This document shows positions 1 through 6,258 of a stretch of 6,843 nucleotides of DNA, piece after piece (positions within the stretch are counted from its first letter, which is position 1; every line of letters starts with the position of its first letter). Both the position numbers and the translations under genes were made by a program. Origin of the DNA: Alphaproteobacteria bacterium MarineAlpha10_Bin3 (lineage in GTDB: Bacteria; Pseudomonadota; Alphaproteobacteria; UBA8366; GCA-2717185); assembly GCA_002937525.1 (NCBI GenBank), contig PTKA01000074.1:1-6843 (forward strand), written 5' to 3'. Under the pieces are notes generated by a model. The model ran no database searches. It worked only from the letters and a program-made list of their open reading frames with translations, and was not told the DNA's origin.

Positions 1-95
1 TCTAATGCGCGAAAACAACAGCTCCGCCAGACAAACAGCAAAACCGCCGCCCGCGCATCCCTTCCATAACATATATATTCACAATATCTTAGAAC

Positions 96-117
96 CGGCG
101 CAGTCGAATTTGCGCCG
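96..117. terminator. GC-rich hairpin downstream of the DUF1489 gene
   Basis: A perfect 7-bp inverted repeat (CGGCGCA, 8-nt loop, TGCGCCG) lies 85 to 106 nt past the stop codon of the minus-strand DUF1489 gene. It could end the minus-strand transcript. Neither strand has a clear run of T's after it, so it is not a textbook intrinsic terminator, and a Rho-dependent end or a chance palindrome are both possible. The rest of bases 1-201 shows no gene I can support: the open frames entering from the left edge are short and resemble nothing I know. Bases 64-92 are AT-rich and could hold a promoter for a gene beyond the edge. Confidence 0.3.
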
Positions 118-201
118 CGCGACTCACTAAATGTGTGGTGCGCAACCTTCGAACACTAGCCATTCAGCCCCGGCAGCGCAAGAACTATTTGCCAAAGTCG
201 T

Positions 202-636
202 TCAAATCAAGCCAAGGCTGCGCAGCTCGGCTTCCATCTCCGGCGGCATGCCGCCATCTGCCGCATCGGTATCGCGGTCGGGCGGTTTGTCCGCGTCACT
301 CAAATAGCGCCAGCCCTGAAAGGGGCGGCGCGGACGGGGCTCGGTTGTGACCAGCCGTGGGTCGAGAATAATGCGGCAGCGGCGGATGCCGTCTACGCCG
401 GTGACGGCTTCGAGGTCGCGCACATATTGCCGGGCACGGATCAGTCCTTTGATGACCCAGTAGATCGAACCGCCATCGAGCAGCTCCGCCGCGCGGCGCG
501 GCGTATGGCGGGTTTGGTGCCAGATACGGTCGCCGATACCGTTAAGTCTGGCTTCCTGGCGACGACGGCTTTGCAGCGCCGTCAGATGTTCGATGCCTTC
601 GACGCCAACACTGAGTTTGAGTAAATGCACCGTCAT
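202..636 (-). CDS. DUF1489 family protein
   Basis: A 144-residue protein of unknown function, recognised as DUF1489, a small cytosolic family found almost only in Alphaproteobacteria. The N-terminus MTVHLLKLSVGVEG, the central RRAAELLDGGSIYWVIKG with its RARQ sequence, and the later RRCRIILDP and PRPRRPFQGWRYL segments are the family's usual conserved blocks, and the length fits. There is no signal peptide or membrane segment. The frame can be extended upstream to TTG codons at 645 and 642, but family members begin at this ATG. No strong Shine-Dalgarno sequence precedes it. It lies 48 nt downstream of the acyl-CoA carboxylase gene on the same strand, so it is probably read from the same transcript. 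That gives no firm clue to its job. Confidence 0.93.
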   Translation of the reverse strand: MTVHLLKLSVGVEGIEHLTALQSRRRQEARLNGIGDRIWHQTRHTPRRAAELLDGGSIYWVIKGLIRARQYVRDLEAVTGVDGIRRCRIILDPRLVTTEPRPRRPFQGWRYLSDADKPPDRDTDAADGGMPPEMEAELRSLGLI

Positions 637-684
637 TCGCAACAAGCCGATGACCCGATAGTACGATCCGCCAACATTCCCCCC

Positions 685-2703
685 TTATTGCGAAGCCAGC
701 GACAACAATTCTGCATTTTCGGCGACCTGATCGCCGGCGGCGTGGTGAATGGCCGCGACGGTGCCGTCGGCCGGAGCGGTGATAATATGTTCCATCTTCA
801 TCGCCTCCAGCACGATCAAGGACTGGCCGGTTCGCACTTTTTCGCCGACCGCAACATGGATGGCGACGATGCGGCCGGGCATCGGTGCGGTCAGCTGGCC
901 ACCGCGCAAAGGGGGACCGCCGCCCACGGCGGTGACCCGGTGCAGGCGATAGCTTTCGCCCGGCATGATAATTTGCACCATATCGCCATCGTGCAGCACC
1001 TTGGCCCGCAGGCGCACGCCACCGATATCGGCGCTTATCGCACCGCTTTCATCGAGCGACCCGCGCGCGAAAATTATGCCGCCTGGATGGGTGATTTGAT
1101 AGCCACCTTCCTTGGGTCTGGCGCGCAGGGTGATTACCGGATCATCCTTTAGCGCGTCATCGGTGAAGACGATTTCGGTTTCTGCGCGTCCCACCAGACG
1201 CCACCCGTCGCGGGCGTGCCAGGGCGAATGCAGGTCTTGCGTCCGTGCCGCCAGCCGCGCGGCATCGGCGTCGATGCGCAGCAATTCGGCCAGCGCGGCC
1301 AGCGCAAGAACGATTGGCCCGGCCGGCGTCGGCGACGCGATCAGATCCGCCGCATGGGTTTCGATAAAGCCCGTATCCAGTGCTGCTTCGGCAAAGGCGG
1401 GATGGGCGGCAATGGCGGCAAGAAACGCGAGGTTGGTGTTGAGCCCCGCCACTTCGGTTGCCGCCAGGGCGCCGCGCAGCCGGCGCAGGGCGCGCGGTCG
1501 GTCGGTATCCCAGGCGATGATCTTGGCGATCATCGGGTCGTAGAATGGCGACACCGCATCGCCTTCCCGGACGCCGGTATCGACCCGGACATGGCGTGAC
1601 GCAAGAGGGAAACGTAGATGATCGAGCCGCCCGGCTTGCGGCAGGAAATTGCGCGCCGGATTTTCGGCATAAAGGCGGACTTCGAGCGCGTGGCCGCTGG
1701 CGACGATTTCATCCTGCCGCAGGGGCAGGGCGGCGCCGGCCGCAACCAGAAGCTGCCATTCGACCAAATCGACCCCCGTGATCATCTCGCTGACCGGGTG
1801 TTCGACCTGAAGGCGGGTATTCATTTCCATGAAATAGAAACCGTCCGGCCGGTCGGCGCGCTTGCCCTCGACGATGAATTCGACCGTGCCTGCTCCTTCG
1901 TAGCCGATCGCCTGGGCGGCGGCGATCGCGGCGCTTCCCATTGCATCGCGCACCGCCGGCGGGATGCCGGGCGCAGGCGCTTCCTCGACCACTTTTTGGT
2001 GGCGGCGTTGGATCGAGCAATCACGTTCGAACAGATGGACCGCGTTGCCGTGCCGGTCGGCGAAGATTTGCATTTCGATATGGCGGGGCTGGAGAATGAA
2101 TTTTTCGATCAGCATGGTGTCGTCGCCGAATCCGGACAAAGCCTCGCGCTTGGCGCCATCCAATGCTTTGCTGAAGTCAGCCGGAACGTCAACCCGGCGC
2201 ATGCCGCGCCCGCCGCCGCCAGCCGACGCCTTGATCATCACCGGATAACCGATTTCGGCCGCGGCCTCGGCCAGCACAGCCGGGTTCTGATCGTCTTCAT
2301 GATAGCCCGGCACCAAGGGCACGCCGGCCTTGGCCATGATCCGTTTGGCGTTGATTTTCGATCCCATGGCGCGAATGGCGTCCGGCGATGGGCCGACGAA
2401 GACCGCGCCGGCCTTGGCGACGGCTTCCGCGAATTCGGCGTTTTCCGACAGGAACCCGTATCCCGGATGGACCGCCTGCGCACCGCTCATGCGAATTGCC
2501 GCCACCAGATTTTCGATATTGAGATAGCTAGCGCGGGCTGGCGAGGGGCCGATATGAAAGGCCGAATCCGCCATCGCCACATGGCGCGACCCGGCGTCGG
2601 CGTCGGAATAGACCGCGATGGTACGGATCGCGTGCCGGCGCGCCGTCTCGATGACACGGCAGGCGATTTCGCCCCGGTTGGCAATGAGCAATGAATCGAA
2701 CAT
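685..2703 (-). CDS. mccA: Acyl-CoA carboxylase alpha subunit (biotin carboxylase + biotin carrier), probably 3-methylcrotonyl-CoA carboxylase
   Basis: A 672-residue cytosolic biotin enzyme. It uses ATP and bicarbonate to carboxylate its own biotin, which a separate beta subunit then transfers to an acyl-CoA. The N-terminal biotin carboxylase half starts MFDSLLIANRGEIACRVI. It carries the ATP-grasp glycine loop AGGGGRGM (161-168), the block ERDCSIQRRHQKVVEEAPAP (226-245) and the catalytic MEMNTRLQVEHP (292-303), with Glu293, Asn295, Arg297 and Glu301 in place. A BT-type linker follows, containing SPWHARDGWRLVG. The C-terminal biotinyl domain (about 597-670) holds EAMKM, with biotin lysine 636. 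Length, linker and the APMPGRIVAIHV block fit methylcrotonyl-CoA carboxylase (leucine catabolism) better than propionyl-CoA carboxylase, but substrate is inferred. Unusually, no beta subunit, isovaleryl-CoA dehydrogenase or HMG-CoA lyase gene is adjacent. It is the first gene of its transcript, and its Shine-Dalgarno sequence is weak. Confidence 0.95.
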   Translation of the reverse strand: MFDSLLIANRGEIACRVIETARRHAIRTIAVYSDADAGSRHVAMADSAFHIGPSPARASYLNIENLVAAIRMSGAQAVHPGYGFLSENAEFAEAVAKAGAVFVGPSPDAIRAMGSKINAKRIMAKAGVPLVPGYHEDDQNPAVLAEAAAEIGYPVMIKASAGGGGRGMRRVDVPADFSKALDGAKREALSGFGDDTMLIEKFILQPRHIEMQIFADRHGNAVHLFERDCSIQRRHQKVVEEAPAPGIPPAVRDAMGSAAIAAAQAIGYEGAGTVEFIVEGKRADRPDGFYFMEMNTRLQVEHPVSEMITGVDLVEWQLLVAAGAALPLRQDEIVASGHALEVRLYAENPARNFLPQAGRLDHLRFPLASRHVRVDTGVREGDAVSPFYDPMIAKIIAWDTDRPRALRRLRGALAATEVAGLNTNLAFLAAIAAHPAFAEAALDTGFIETHAADLIASPTPAGPIVLALAALAELLRIDADAARLAARTQDLHSPWHARDGWRLVGRAETEIVFTDDALKDDPVITLRARPKEGGYQITHPGGIIFARGSLDESGAISADIGGVRLRAKVLHDGDMVQIIMPGESYRLHRVTAVGGGPPLRGGQLTAPMPGRIVAIHVAVGEKVRTGQSLIVLEAMKMEHIITAPADGTVAAIHHAAGDQVAENAELLSLASQ

Positions 2704-2715
2704 GGCCGTTCTTAC

Positions 2716-2732
2716 TACCGCAGACGGCGGTA
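2716..2732. promoter_or_regulatory. Dyad just upstream of the carboxylase gene
   Basis: A perfect inverted repeat, TACCGC-N5-GCGGTA, ends 12 nt before the ATG of the minus-strand carboxylase gene. It could be an operator for a dimeric repressor or, in the mRNA, a small hairpin next to the ribosome-binding region. A 6-bp arm is short enough to arise by chance in GC-rich DNA. I cannot match it to a known regulator's site. Confidence 0.3.
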
Positions 2733-2773
2733 TCGGACCAGCGGCAAAGCAGCTAAATCGGCGCGGGCCGGCC

Positions 2774-2789
2774 GGCGATAGCCATCGCC
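2774..2789. promoter_or_regulatory. Second dyad in the divergent intergenic region
   Basis: GGCGAT-N4-ATCGCC is a perfect inverted repeat in the 162-bp space between the divergent carboxylase and DUF6925-like genes. Its position suits an operator acting on one or both genes. If the TATAAT at 2813-2818 is a real minus-strand promoter, the dyad sits in the carboxylase leader close to the transcription start. The regulator is unknown. Confidence 0.25.
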
Positions 2790-2812
2790 ATTCGACGAAA
2801 GCCGGCGGTGGG

Positions 2813-2818
2813 ATTATA
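2813..2818 (-). promoter_or_regulatory. mccA: Candidate -10 element for the carboxylase gene
   Basis: On the minus strand these bases read TATAAT, a perfect -10 hexamer, about 110 nt upstream of the carboxylase ATG. Transcription would start near 2806 and give a leader of roughly 100 nt that holds both dyads. No good TTGACA-like -35 lies 15-18 nt further upstream, so it would need an activator or be a chance match. Confidence 0.25.
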
Positions 2819-2865
2819 TGGTGCGAAATAGAGTACTCCGCGCCAGTGTCGAAGGGAGAGTTTGC

Positions 2866-3725
2866 GTGCGCAATTCACATGGCGACATGCTTCAGGTCAT
2901 TCACGATTATATGAGTGATCCGCTAACCGCCTGGCAGATTTGCGGCGACGGTGAGTTCATGGCACGGGGCGATACGCCAAACGAGATGAAACTGGATTAC
3001 ACCGGCGGCTGCATCGTCACCGAACGGAGCGCCTTGCGCATTACCGTCAACGCCTTGACCCGCCTGGCGCCCAGCGAGGCATTGACGCACGAAGACGGCC
3101 TGTGGATTCAAGGCGCGTTGTTTTGTCTGCCGTCGGCCGATTGCACGATGTCGCGGCGCGGCGCGGTGACCGAGCTTGGGCATGATCCGCTGGCCGCACG
3201 GCCCGAGGACCGCGCCGGTATCCTGTTCGACCTCGGCGCCGGAGGGCCGGCACTCGATATCTGTGTGCGGACGGTTGATCCGGCATTGTGCCGCTTGCTT
3301 CGCACGCGCACTGGCGACGCCGCCGGCGCCGATATTCAGGCCGCTATCGACGACGCCAAGGCAGACTGGGTCATTCTATCGCGTCTCGGCCGCATTGAAT
3401 GGTTCGGCGCCAGACCGGCCCCGTCGCCGCTGTTCAGCCAATTGCCAGCGCCCGCCGGGCTGCATGCCTGCCTCGCCTTCGTGTCGCCACAACGCACGCA
3501 GAGCGGCGAAATGGACCGGGCAACCTATGAAACGTTTCAGATATTGCTGCAAACCTTCGCCGACCGGGACGTTATGGAACTCAAGACGTCGGTATTCGAT
3601 GCCGTTCGGGCAGGAAAAAGCCAAACTTCGACGGGCCGCCGCGCGACGCGGTCGAGATTGCGCTGCGCCAGTTGCACTATCTGGATGGACCGTCCGATAC
3701 CTTGACGGCGTGGCTGAAGGATTAA
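2866..3725 (+). CDS. DUF6925-like protein, frameshifted near its C-terminus
   Basis: A protein of unknown function that resembles, from memory, the alphaproteobacterial DUF6925 family. The matching parts are an N-terminal DPLTAW segment, a central LCRLL region after DICVRTVDPAL, the LSRLGRIEWF block and a C-terminal IALRQLHYLDGPS block. There is no signal peptide or membrane helix. The GTG at 2866 is chosen because AAGGGAG (2852-2858) lies 7 nt before it; the frame also opens at an ATG at 2818, without such a site. The uninterrupted frame runs to 3705, but its last 28 residues are Arg/Ser/Cys-rich and unlike the rest. Moving to the -1 frame at the A-run 3615-3619 restores KPNFDGPPRDAVEIALRQ and a stop at 3723-3725, giving about 286 residues. 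It may be a sequencing error or a real C-terminal disruption. The gene is divergent from the carboxylase and convergent with ytoQ. Confidence 0.8.
3615..3619 (+). other. Apparent frameshift site (run of five A's)
   Basis: Codons before this run encode sensible protein (SVFDAVRAGK). After it, the sensible frame is one base earlier. One extra A, making six, would join the two reading frames cleanly as AGKKPNFDGPP. The context GGA AAA AGC is not a canonical X XXY YYZ slippery heptamer, because the second codon could not re-pair after a -1 slip. A lost base, in the genome or in the assembly, is therefore more likely than programmed frameshifting. Confidence 0.7.
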
Positions 3726-4180
3726 AGCTTGCCCTCGATCACATAGGTGAGCAGGCGCACGACCTGTGCCGGCGTGTGCGCCACCGCCAGCGCCGCGCCG
3801 TCCACTTCTTTCAGCGCATGGGTGAGGGCGGGGTCGTGCAAAGTGATGATCGGCTTGCCAAGTGCGGCCGCGTAGCCCGCATCGAAGGCGGCGTTCCATT
3901 GCCGGTATTTATCGCCGAAGCGAATCACCGCCAGATCGGCGCGCGCGATTTGGGTACGGTTACGAATTGCGTTCACCTTGGCGCCCTTGTGATCCTTCCA
4001 GAAGGCGGAATCCTCATTGCCCAGTATATCGACGCCGCAATCGTCGCTGGCGGCGTGATCGGTCACCGGCGATAAAAAGGTTACTGGCAGTCCGGCGTCC
4101 CGCGTGCCGGCGCTGATTTCGTCCCGCCAGCCGGTGTGAATTTCACCCGACAGATACACAGTCCATTGTTGTTCCGACAT
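3722..4180 (-). CDS. ytoQ: YtoQ family protein, nucleoside 2-deoxyribosyltransferase-like
   Basis: A 152-residue cytosolic protein of the YtoQ family, which has the nucleoside 2-deoxyribosyltransferase fold. Its physiological reaction is not established to my knowledge; a base-exchange or nucleotide-hydrolysis role is inferred from fold. Conserved blocks are YLSGEIHTGW (9-18), PVTDHAASDDCG (38-49), FWKDHKGAK (60-68) and FGDKYRQWNAAFDAGYAAALGKP (88-110). The last block corresponds to the active-site helix of classical deoxyribosyltransferases, but Asp100 stands where those enzymes have the catalytic Glu. The ATG at 4180 is preferred over a GTG at 4189 because an AGGAG site lies 8 nt upstream and itself overlaps the GTG. 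Its stop overlaps that of the convergent, frame-restored DUF6925-like gene. It is divergent from the transporter gene, with 66 nt between them. Confidence 0.92.
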   Translation of the reverse strand: MSEQQWTVYLSGEIHTGWRDEISAGTRDAGLPVTFLSPVTDHAASDDCGVDILGNEDSAFWKDHKGAKVNAIRNRTQIARADLAVIRFGDKYRQWNAAFDAGYAAALGKPIITLHDPALTHALKEVDGAALAVAHTPAQVVRLLTYVIEGKL

Positions 4181-4206
4181 GGCGTCCACTCCTGTTCACT
4201 CGCGGC

Positions 4207-4231
4207 CAAGGTTGGTAGCATGGCGACCTTG
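4207..4231. promoter_or_regulatory. Dyad between ytoQ and the transporter gene
   Basis: CAAGGT-N13-ACCTTG is a perfect inverted repeat in the 66-bp space between the divergent ytoQ and transporter genes, so one bound dimer could reach both promoters. The arms face the opposite way to the ACCTT...AAGGT dyads of CueR-like MerR regulators, so I do not assign it to that family. Chance is possible. I see no clear -35/-10 pair for either gene here. Confidence 0.25.
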
Positions 4232-4246
4232 TAAGCAACAATAGCG

Positions 4247-5146
4247 ATGCGCCGCGCATCCAAGGCGAAATTCTTGGCCCCTGCAAATTCACCCGGCAAG
4301 GGAGTGGCCTGCATGATCATGGGCGGGCTCTTGCTGACCGTCAACGATGCGATCCAGAAATGGATGACGGACGAATTTCCAACCGGCCAGTTGCTATCCA
4401 TGCGCGGGTTGTTCGTGATGCTGCCAATTGGGGTCCTGGTGTGGCGGGCGGGCGGAATATCGGCGCTGCGTATCGGCAGCCTCCGGGGTCAATCGATCCG
4501 GGCCGGGCTGGTGTGCCTGTCGTCGTTGTTATTCATTACGTCGCTCAGCCTCATGCCGCTCGCCGACGCCATCGCGCTGACCTTTGCTGGACCGCTGTTT
4601 ATCACCGCACTGGCTCCCTTCATGCTCGGCGAGGTGGTTGGCTGGCACCGCTGGTTGGCGGTATTGATCGGCTTCGTGGGCGTGGTCGTCATGGTCCAGC
4701 CGTCCAGTGGCGCCCTGCAATTGATCGCGGTGTTTCGGCTGGGCGTGGCGCTTTGCGGCGCGCTGCGCGATATCGTCACCCGCCATATGCACACCACGGA
4801 GTCCACCGTGGCGATCATGTTCTATTCGGTGCTGGCGGTGATCCTGTTCGGGCTTACGATCGGAATAGCGGATTGGCGCGATATGTCGATCGAACAAATC
4901 GGCTTGTTCGCGATCAATGGGGTCGTTCTGGGCGCAGCCTATTTCTTCCTGATCGAAGCCCTGCGCTACGCCGAAGCTTCGATGGTGTCGCCGTTCAAAT
5001 ATGTGACCTTGCTGTGGGCGATCCTGCTTGGTCAACTTATCTGGGGCGACGTACCGGGTATGCAGGTCTTGATCGGCGCCGTACTCATAATCGCCAGCGG
5101 CTGGTATATTCTGCATCGTGAATCGAATCGGCGGAACGCTGCTTAG
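4247..5146 (+). CDS. DMT superfamily transporter (two EamA domains)
   Basis: An inner-membrane carrier of up to 299 residues with about ten hydrophobic helices in two EamA repeats. The first repeat spans roughly 19-151 (with ADAIALTFAGPLFITAL at 106-122 and a closing VVVMVQP), and the second roughly 163-290 (with YAEASMVSPFKYVTLLWAILLG at 241-262). CGALRDIVTRHM (170-181), at the start of the second repeat, is typical of an alphaproteobacterial EamA subgroup. The substrate cannot be read from sequence; family members export amino acids, metabolites or nucleosides. The start is uncertain. The ATG at 4247 keeps the whole first helix but has no Shine-Dalgarno. A TTG at 4274 has AAGG 8 nt upstream. 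An ATG at 4313 has GGGAG 8 nt upstream but trims helix 1. A duplicated 21-bp unit covers its stop codon. It is divergent from ytoQ. Confidence 0.93.
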   Translation: MRRASKAKFLAPANSPGKGVACMIMGGLLLTVNDAIQKWMTDEFPTGQLLSMRGLFVMLPIGVLVWRAGGISALRIGSLRGQSIRAGLVCLSSLLFITSLSLMPLADAIALTFAGPLFITALAPFMLGEVVGWHRWLAVLIGFVGVVVMVQPSSGALQLIAVFRLGVALCGALRDIVTRHMHTTESTVAIMFYSVLAVILFGLTIGIADWRDMSIEQIGLFAINGVVLGAAYFFLIEALRYAEASMVSPFKYVTLLWAILLGQLIWGDVPGMQVLIGAVLIIASGWYILHRESNRRNAA

Positions 5147-5168
5147 TATCGGCGGAACGCTGCTTAGT
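5127..5168. repeat. Perfect 21-bp tandem duplication across the transporter stop codon
   Basis: Bases 5127-5147 and 5148-5168 are identical over 21 bp. Each unit begins ATCGGCGG and ends GCTGCTTAGT. The first copy encodes the last residues RRNAA and the TAG stop of the transporter. Because 21 is a multiple of three, the second copy is in the same frame with its own TAG, so readthrough would add only six residues (YRRNAA). It looks like a recent slipped-strand duplication. The remaining bases up to the next gene at 5245 show no clear promoter or terminator. Confidence 0.95.
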
Positions 5169-5244
5169 GAAAGCCCGACCGGCCTTGTTGCGGCGCTTCT
5201 GGCGATATGGCACAACCGCGCAATTGAACGATTTGGAGTAACTT

Positions 5245-6219
5245 ATGCCCTTTGCACGCTTGGTGTCGCTGGTCGCCGCCTTGACGGTTCTCGCCATCGC
5301 GACACCGAGTATCGCGCAGCTGGACTTCGTCGCATGGCTCAAGGAATTACGGGCCGAGGCCGCCGGCCGGGGAATTTCGGACGCAACGCTCGATGCAGCA
5401 CTTTCGAACATCAAGCCGATTCCCCGTGTCATAGAGCTCGACCGCAAGCAGCCCGAATTCACCCTGACCTTCGCACAATATCTTGAACGGGTGGTGCCCG
5501 CGTCACGGGTAAGGAAAGGGCGTAGAAAATTTAACGAAAATCGCGAAATCCTGAACGATGTCGCACGGAAATATGGTGTGCAGCCGCGCTTCATCGTCGC
5601 GTTCTGGGGCATCGAAACCGATTTCGGCCGAATCACCGGCGGTTTCAAGGTCGTGCCGGCACTGGCGACCCTCGCTTTCGACGGGCGGCGCGGCGCGTTT
5701 TTCCGCAAAGAGTTGTTGCACGCACTCCGGATCATCGAAGAGGGCCATATTTCCGCCAAACAAATGACCGGATCCTGGGCCGGCGCGATGGGACAGCCGC
5801 AATTCATGCCGTCTAGCTTCAATGGCTACGCGGTCGATCACGATGGCGATGGGCGCAAGGATATCTGGACGACCCGGGACGATGTATTCGCTTCGGCCGC
5901 GAATTATTTATCGCGCTACGGCTGGCGCGGCGATGAACGCTGGGGCCGCGAAGTCCGTTTACCGGGCGGTTTCGACGCCAGCTTGCAGGGATTGAAGGTG
6001 AAAAAGCCGATCGCCGATTGGGCGGCGCTGGGCGTAAAACTGCGCGACGGCGCCCCGTTGCCCGGCAGGAAAATGCAAGCATCGTTGATTTTGCCGGCCG
6101 GAAAGGGGGGGCCAGCCTATCTGGTTTACAACAATTACCGCGTGATCCTGAAATGGAACCGCAGCCATTATTTCGCAATCGCCGTCGGGCGCCTTGCGGA
6201 CCAAATCGTGGGCGGGTAG
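5245..6219 (+). CDS. mltB: Periplasmic lytic murein transglycosylase, MltB family
   Basis: A 324-residue enzyme that cleaves the MurNAc-GlcNAc bond of peptidoglycan, leaving 1,6-anhydro-MurNAc ends. An N-terminal signal peptide (hydrophobic 5-20, probable cleavage after SIA at residue 24) lacks a lipobox cysteine, so it should be soluble in the periplasm, unlike E. coli MltB. The SLT fold follows. FWGIETDFG (120-128) carries the catalytic Glu124, and GSWAGAMGQPQFMPSSF (176-192) is the substrate-groove signature. DHDGDGRKDIW (198-208) matches the EF-hand-like calcium loop of Slt35, and NNYRVILKWNRSHYFAIAV (296-314) closes the domain. The C-terminal peptidoglycan-binding domain of some MltB_2-type proteins is absent, so this is a catalytic-domain-only form. 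GGAG at 5235-5238 lies 6 nt before the ATG. rlpA follows 39 nt after the stop, consistent with a shared role in septal wall trimming. Confidence 0.95.
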   Translation: MPFARLVSLVAALTVLAIATPSIAQLDFVAWLKELRAEAAGRGISDATLDAALSNIKPIPRVIELDRKQPEFTLTFAQYLERVVPASRVRKGRRKFNENREILNDVARKYGVQPRFIVAFWGIETDFGRITGGFKVVPALATLAFDGRRGAFFRKELLHALRIIEEGHISAKQMTGSWAGAMGQPQFMPSSFNGYAVDHDGDGRKDIWTTRDDVFASAANYLSRYGWRGDERWGREVRLPGGFDASLQGLKVKKPIADWAALGVKLRDGAPLPGRKMQASLILPAGKGGPAYLVYNNYRVILKWNRSHYFAIAVGRLADQIVGG

Positions 6220-6220
6220 A

Positions 6221-6248
6221 TTGCTATATCTCGTGGGTTCTCCATAAT
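6221..6248 (+). promoter_or_regulatory. rlpA: Candidate promoter for rlpA
   Basis: TTGCTA (6221-6226, four of six matches to TTGACA) and CATAAT (6243-6248, five of six to TATAAT) are separated by 16 nt. They start one base after the mltB stop codon. Transcription would begin near 6255, within a few bases of the rlpA start. An overlapping TATACT at 6251-6256 could also act as a -10. Confidence is limited because such pairs occur by chance in AT-richer gaps. Confidence 0.35.
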
Positions 6249-6258
6249 CGTATACTAG

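Noticed and set aside
2..67. A 21-codon minus-strand open frame starting at an ATG
   Set aside because: It is too short, has a Cys/Gly/Arg-rich product without recognisable features, and nothing beyond a weak purine stretch supports translation.
97..116. Possible tRNA T-arm (stem around GTCGAATT)
   Set aside because: The loop is 8 nt and lacks TTC, and no acceptor, D-arm or anticodon arm can be folded around it.
1..130. Plus-strand frames entering from the left edge, ending at 69 and 130
   Set aside because: They are only 22 and 42 codons long with no recognisable sequence, so the tail of a gene from the left cannot be shown or excluded.
625..1152. A 175-codon plus-strand open frame
   Set aside because: It lies opposite the biotinyl-domain end of the carboxylase gene and is explained by high GC content.
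1618..2694. A 358-codon plus-strand open frame
   Set aside because: It is the antisense shadow of the carboxylase gene, whose minus-strand protein carries every expected catalytic motif. The plus-strand translation resembles no family and has no ribosome-binding site.
3613..3621. Programmed -1 ribosomal frameshifting at the A-run
   Set aside because: GGA AAA AGC is not a standard slippery heptamer, I found no obvious downstream stimulatory hairpin, and a two-product scheme is not known for this family. A missing base is simpler.
3176..4075. A 299-codon plus-strand open frame
   Set aside because: It overlaps both the DUF6925-like gene and the antisense of ytoQ, with low-complexity Arg/Pro/Cys-rich sequence. 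Both overlapped genes have family motifs.
4529..5215. A 228-codon minus-strand open frame
   Set aside because: It is antisense to the transporter and rich in His/Gln/Arg/Asp, as expected from the reverse complement of a hydrophobic coding sequence.
5085..5822. A 245-codon minus-strand open frame
   Set aside because: It is antisense to the transglycosylase gene, which has a signal peptide, a catalytic Glu and a good ribosome-binding site.
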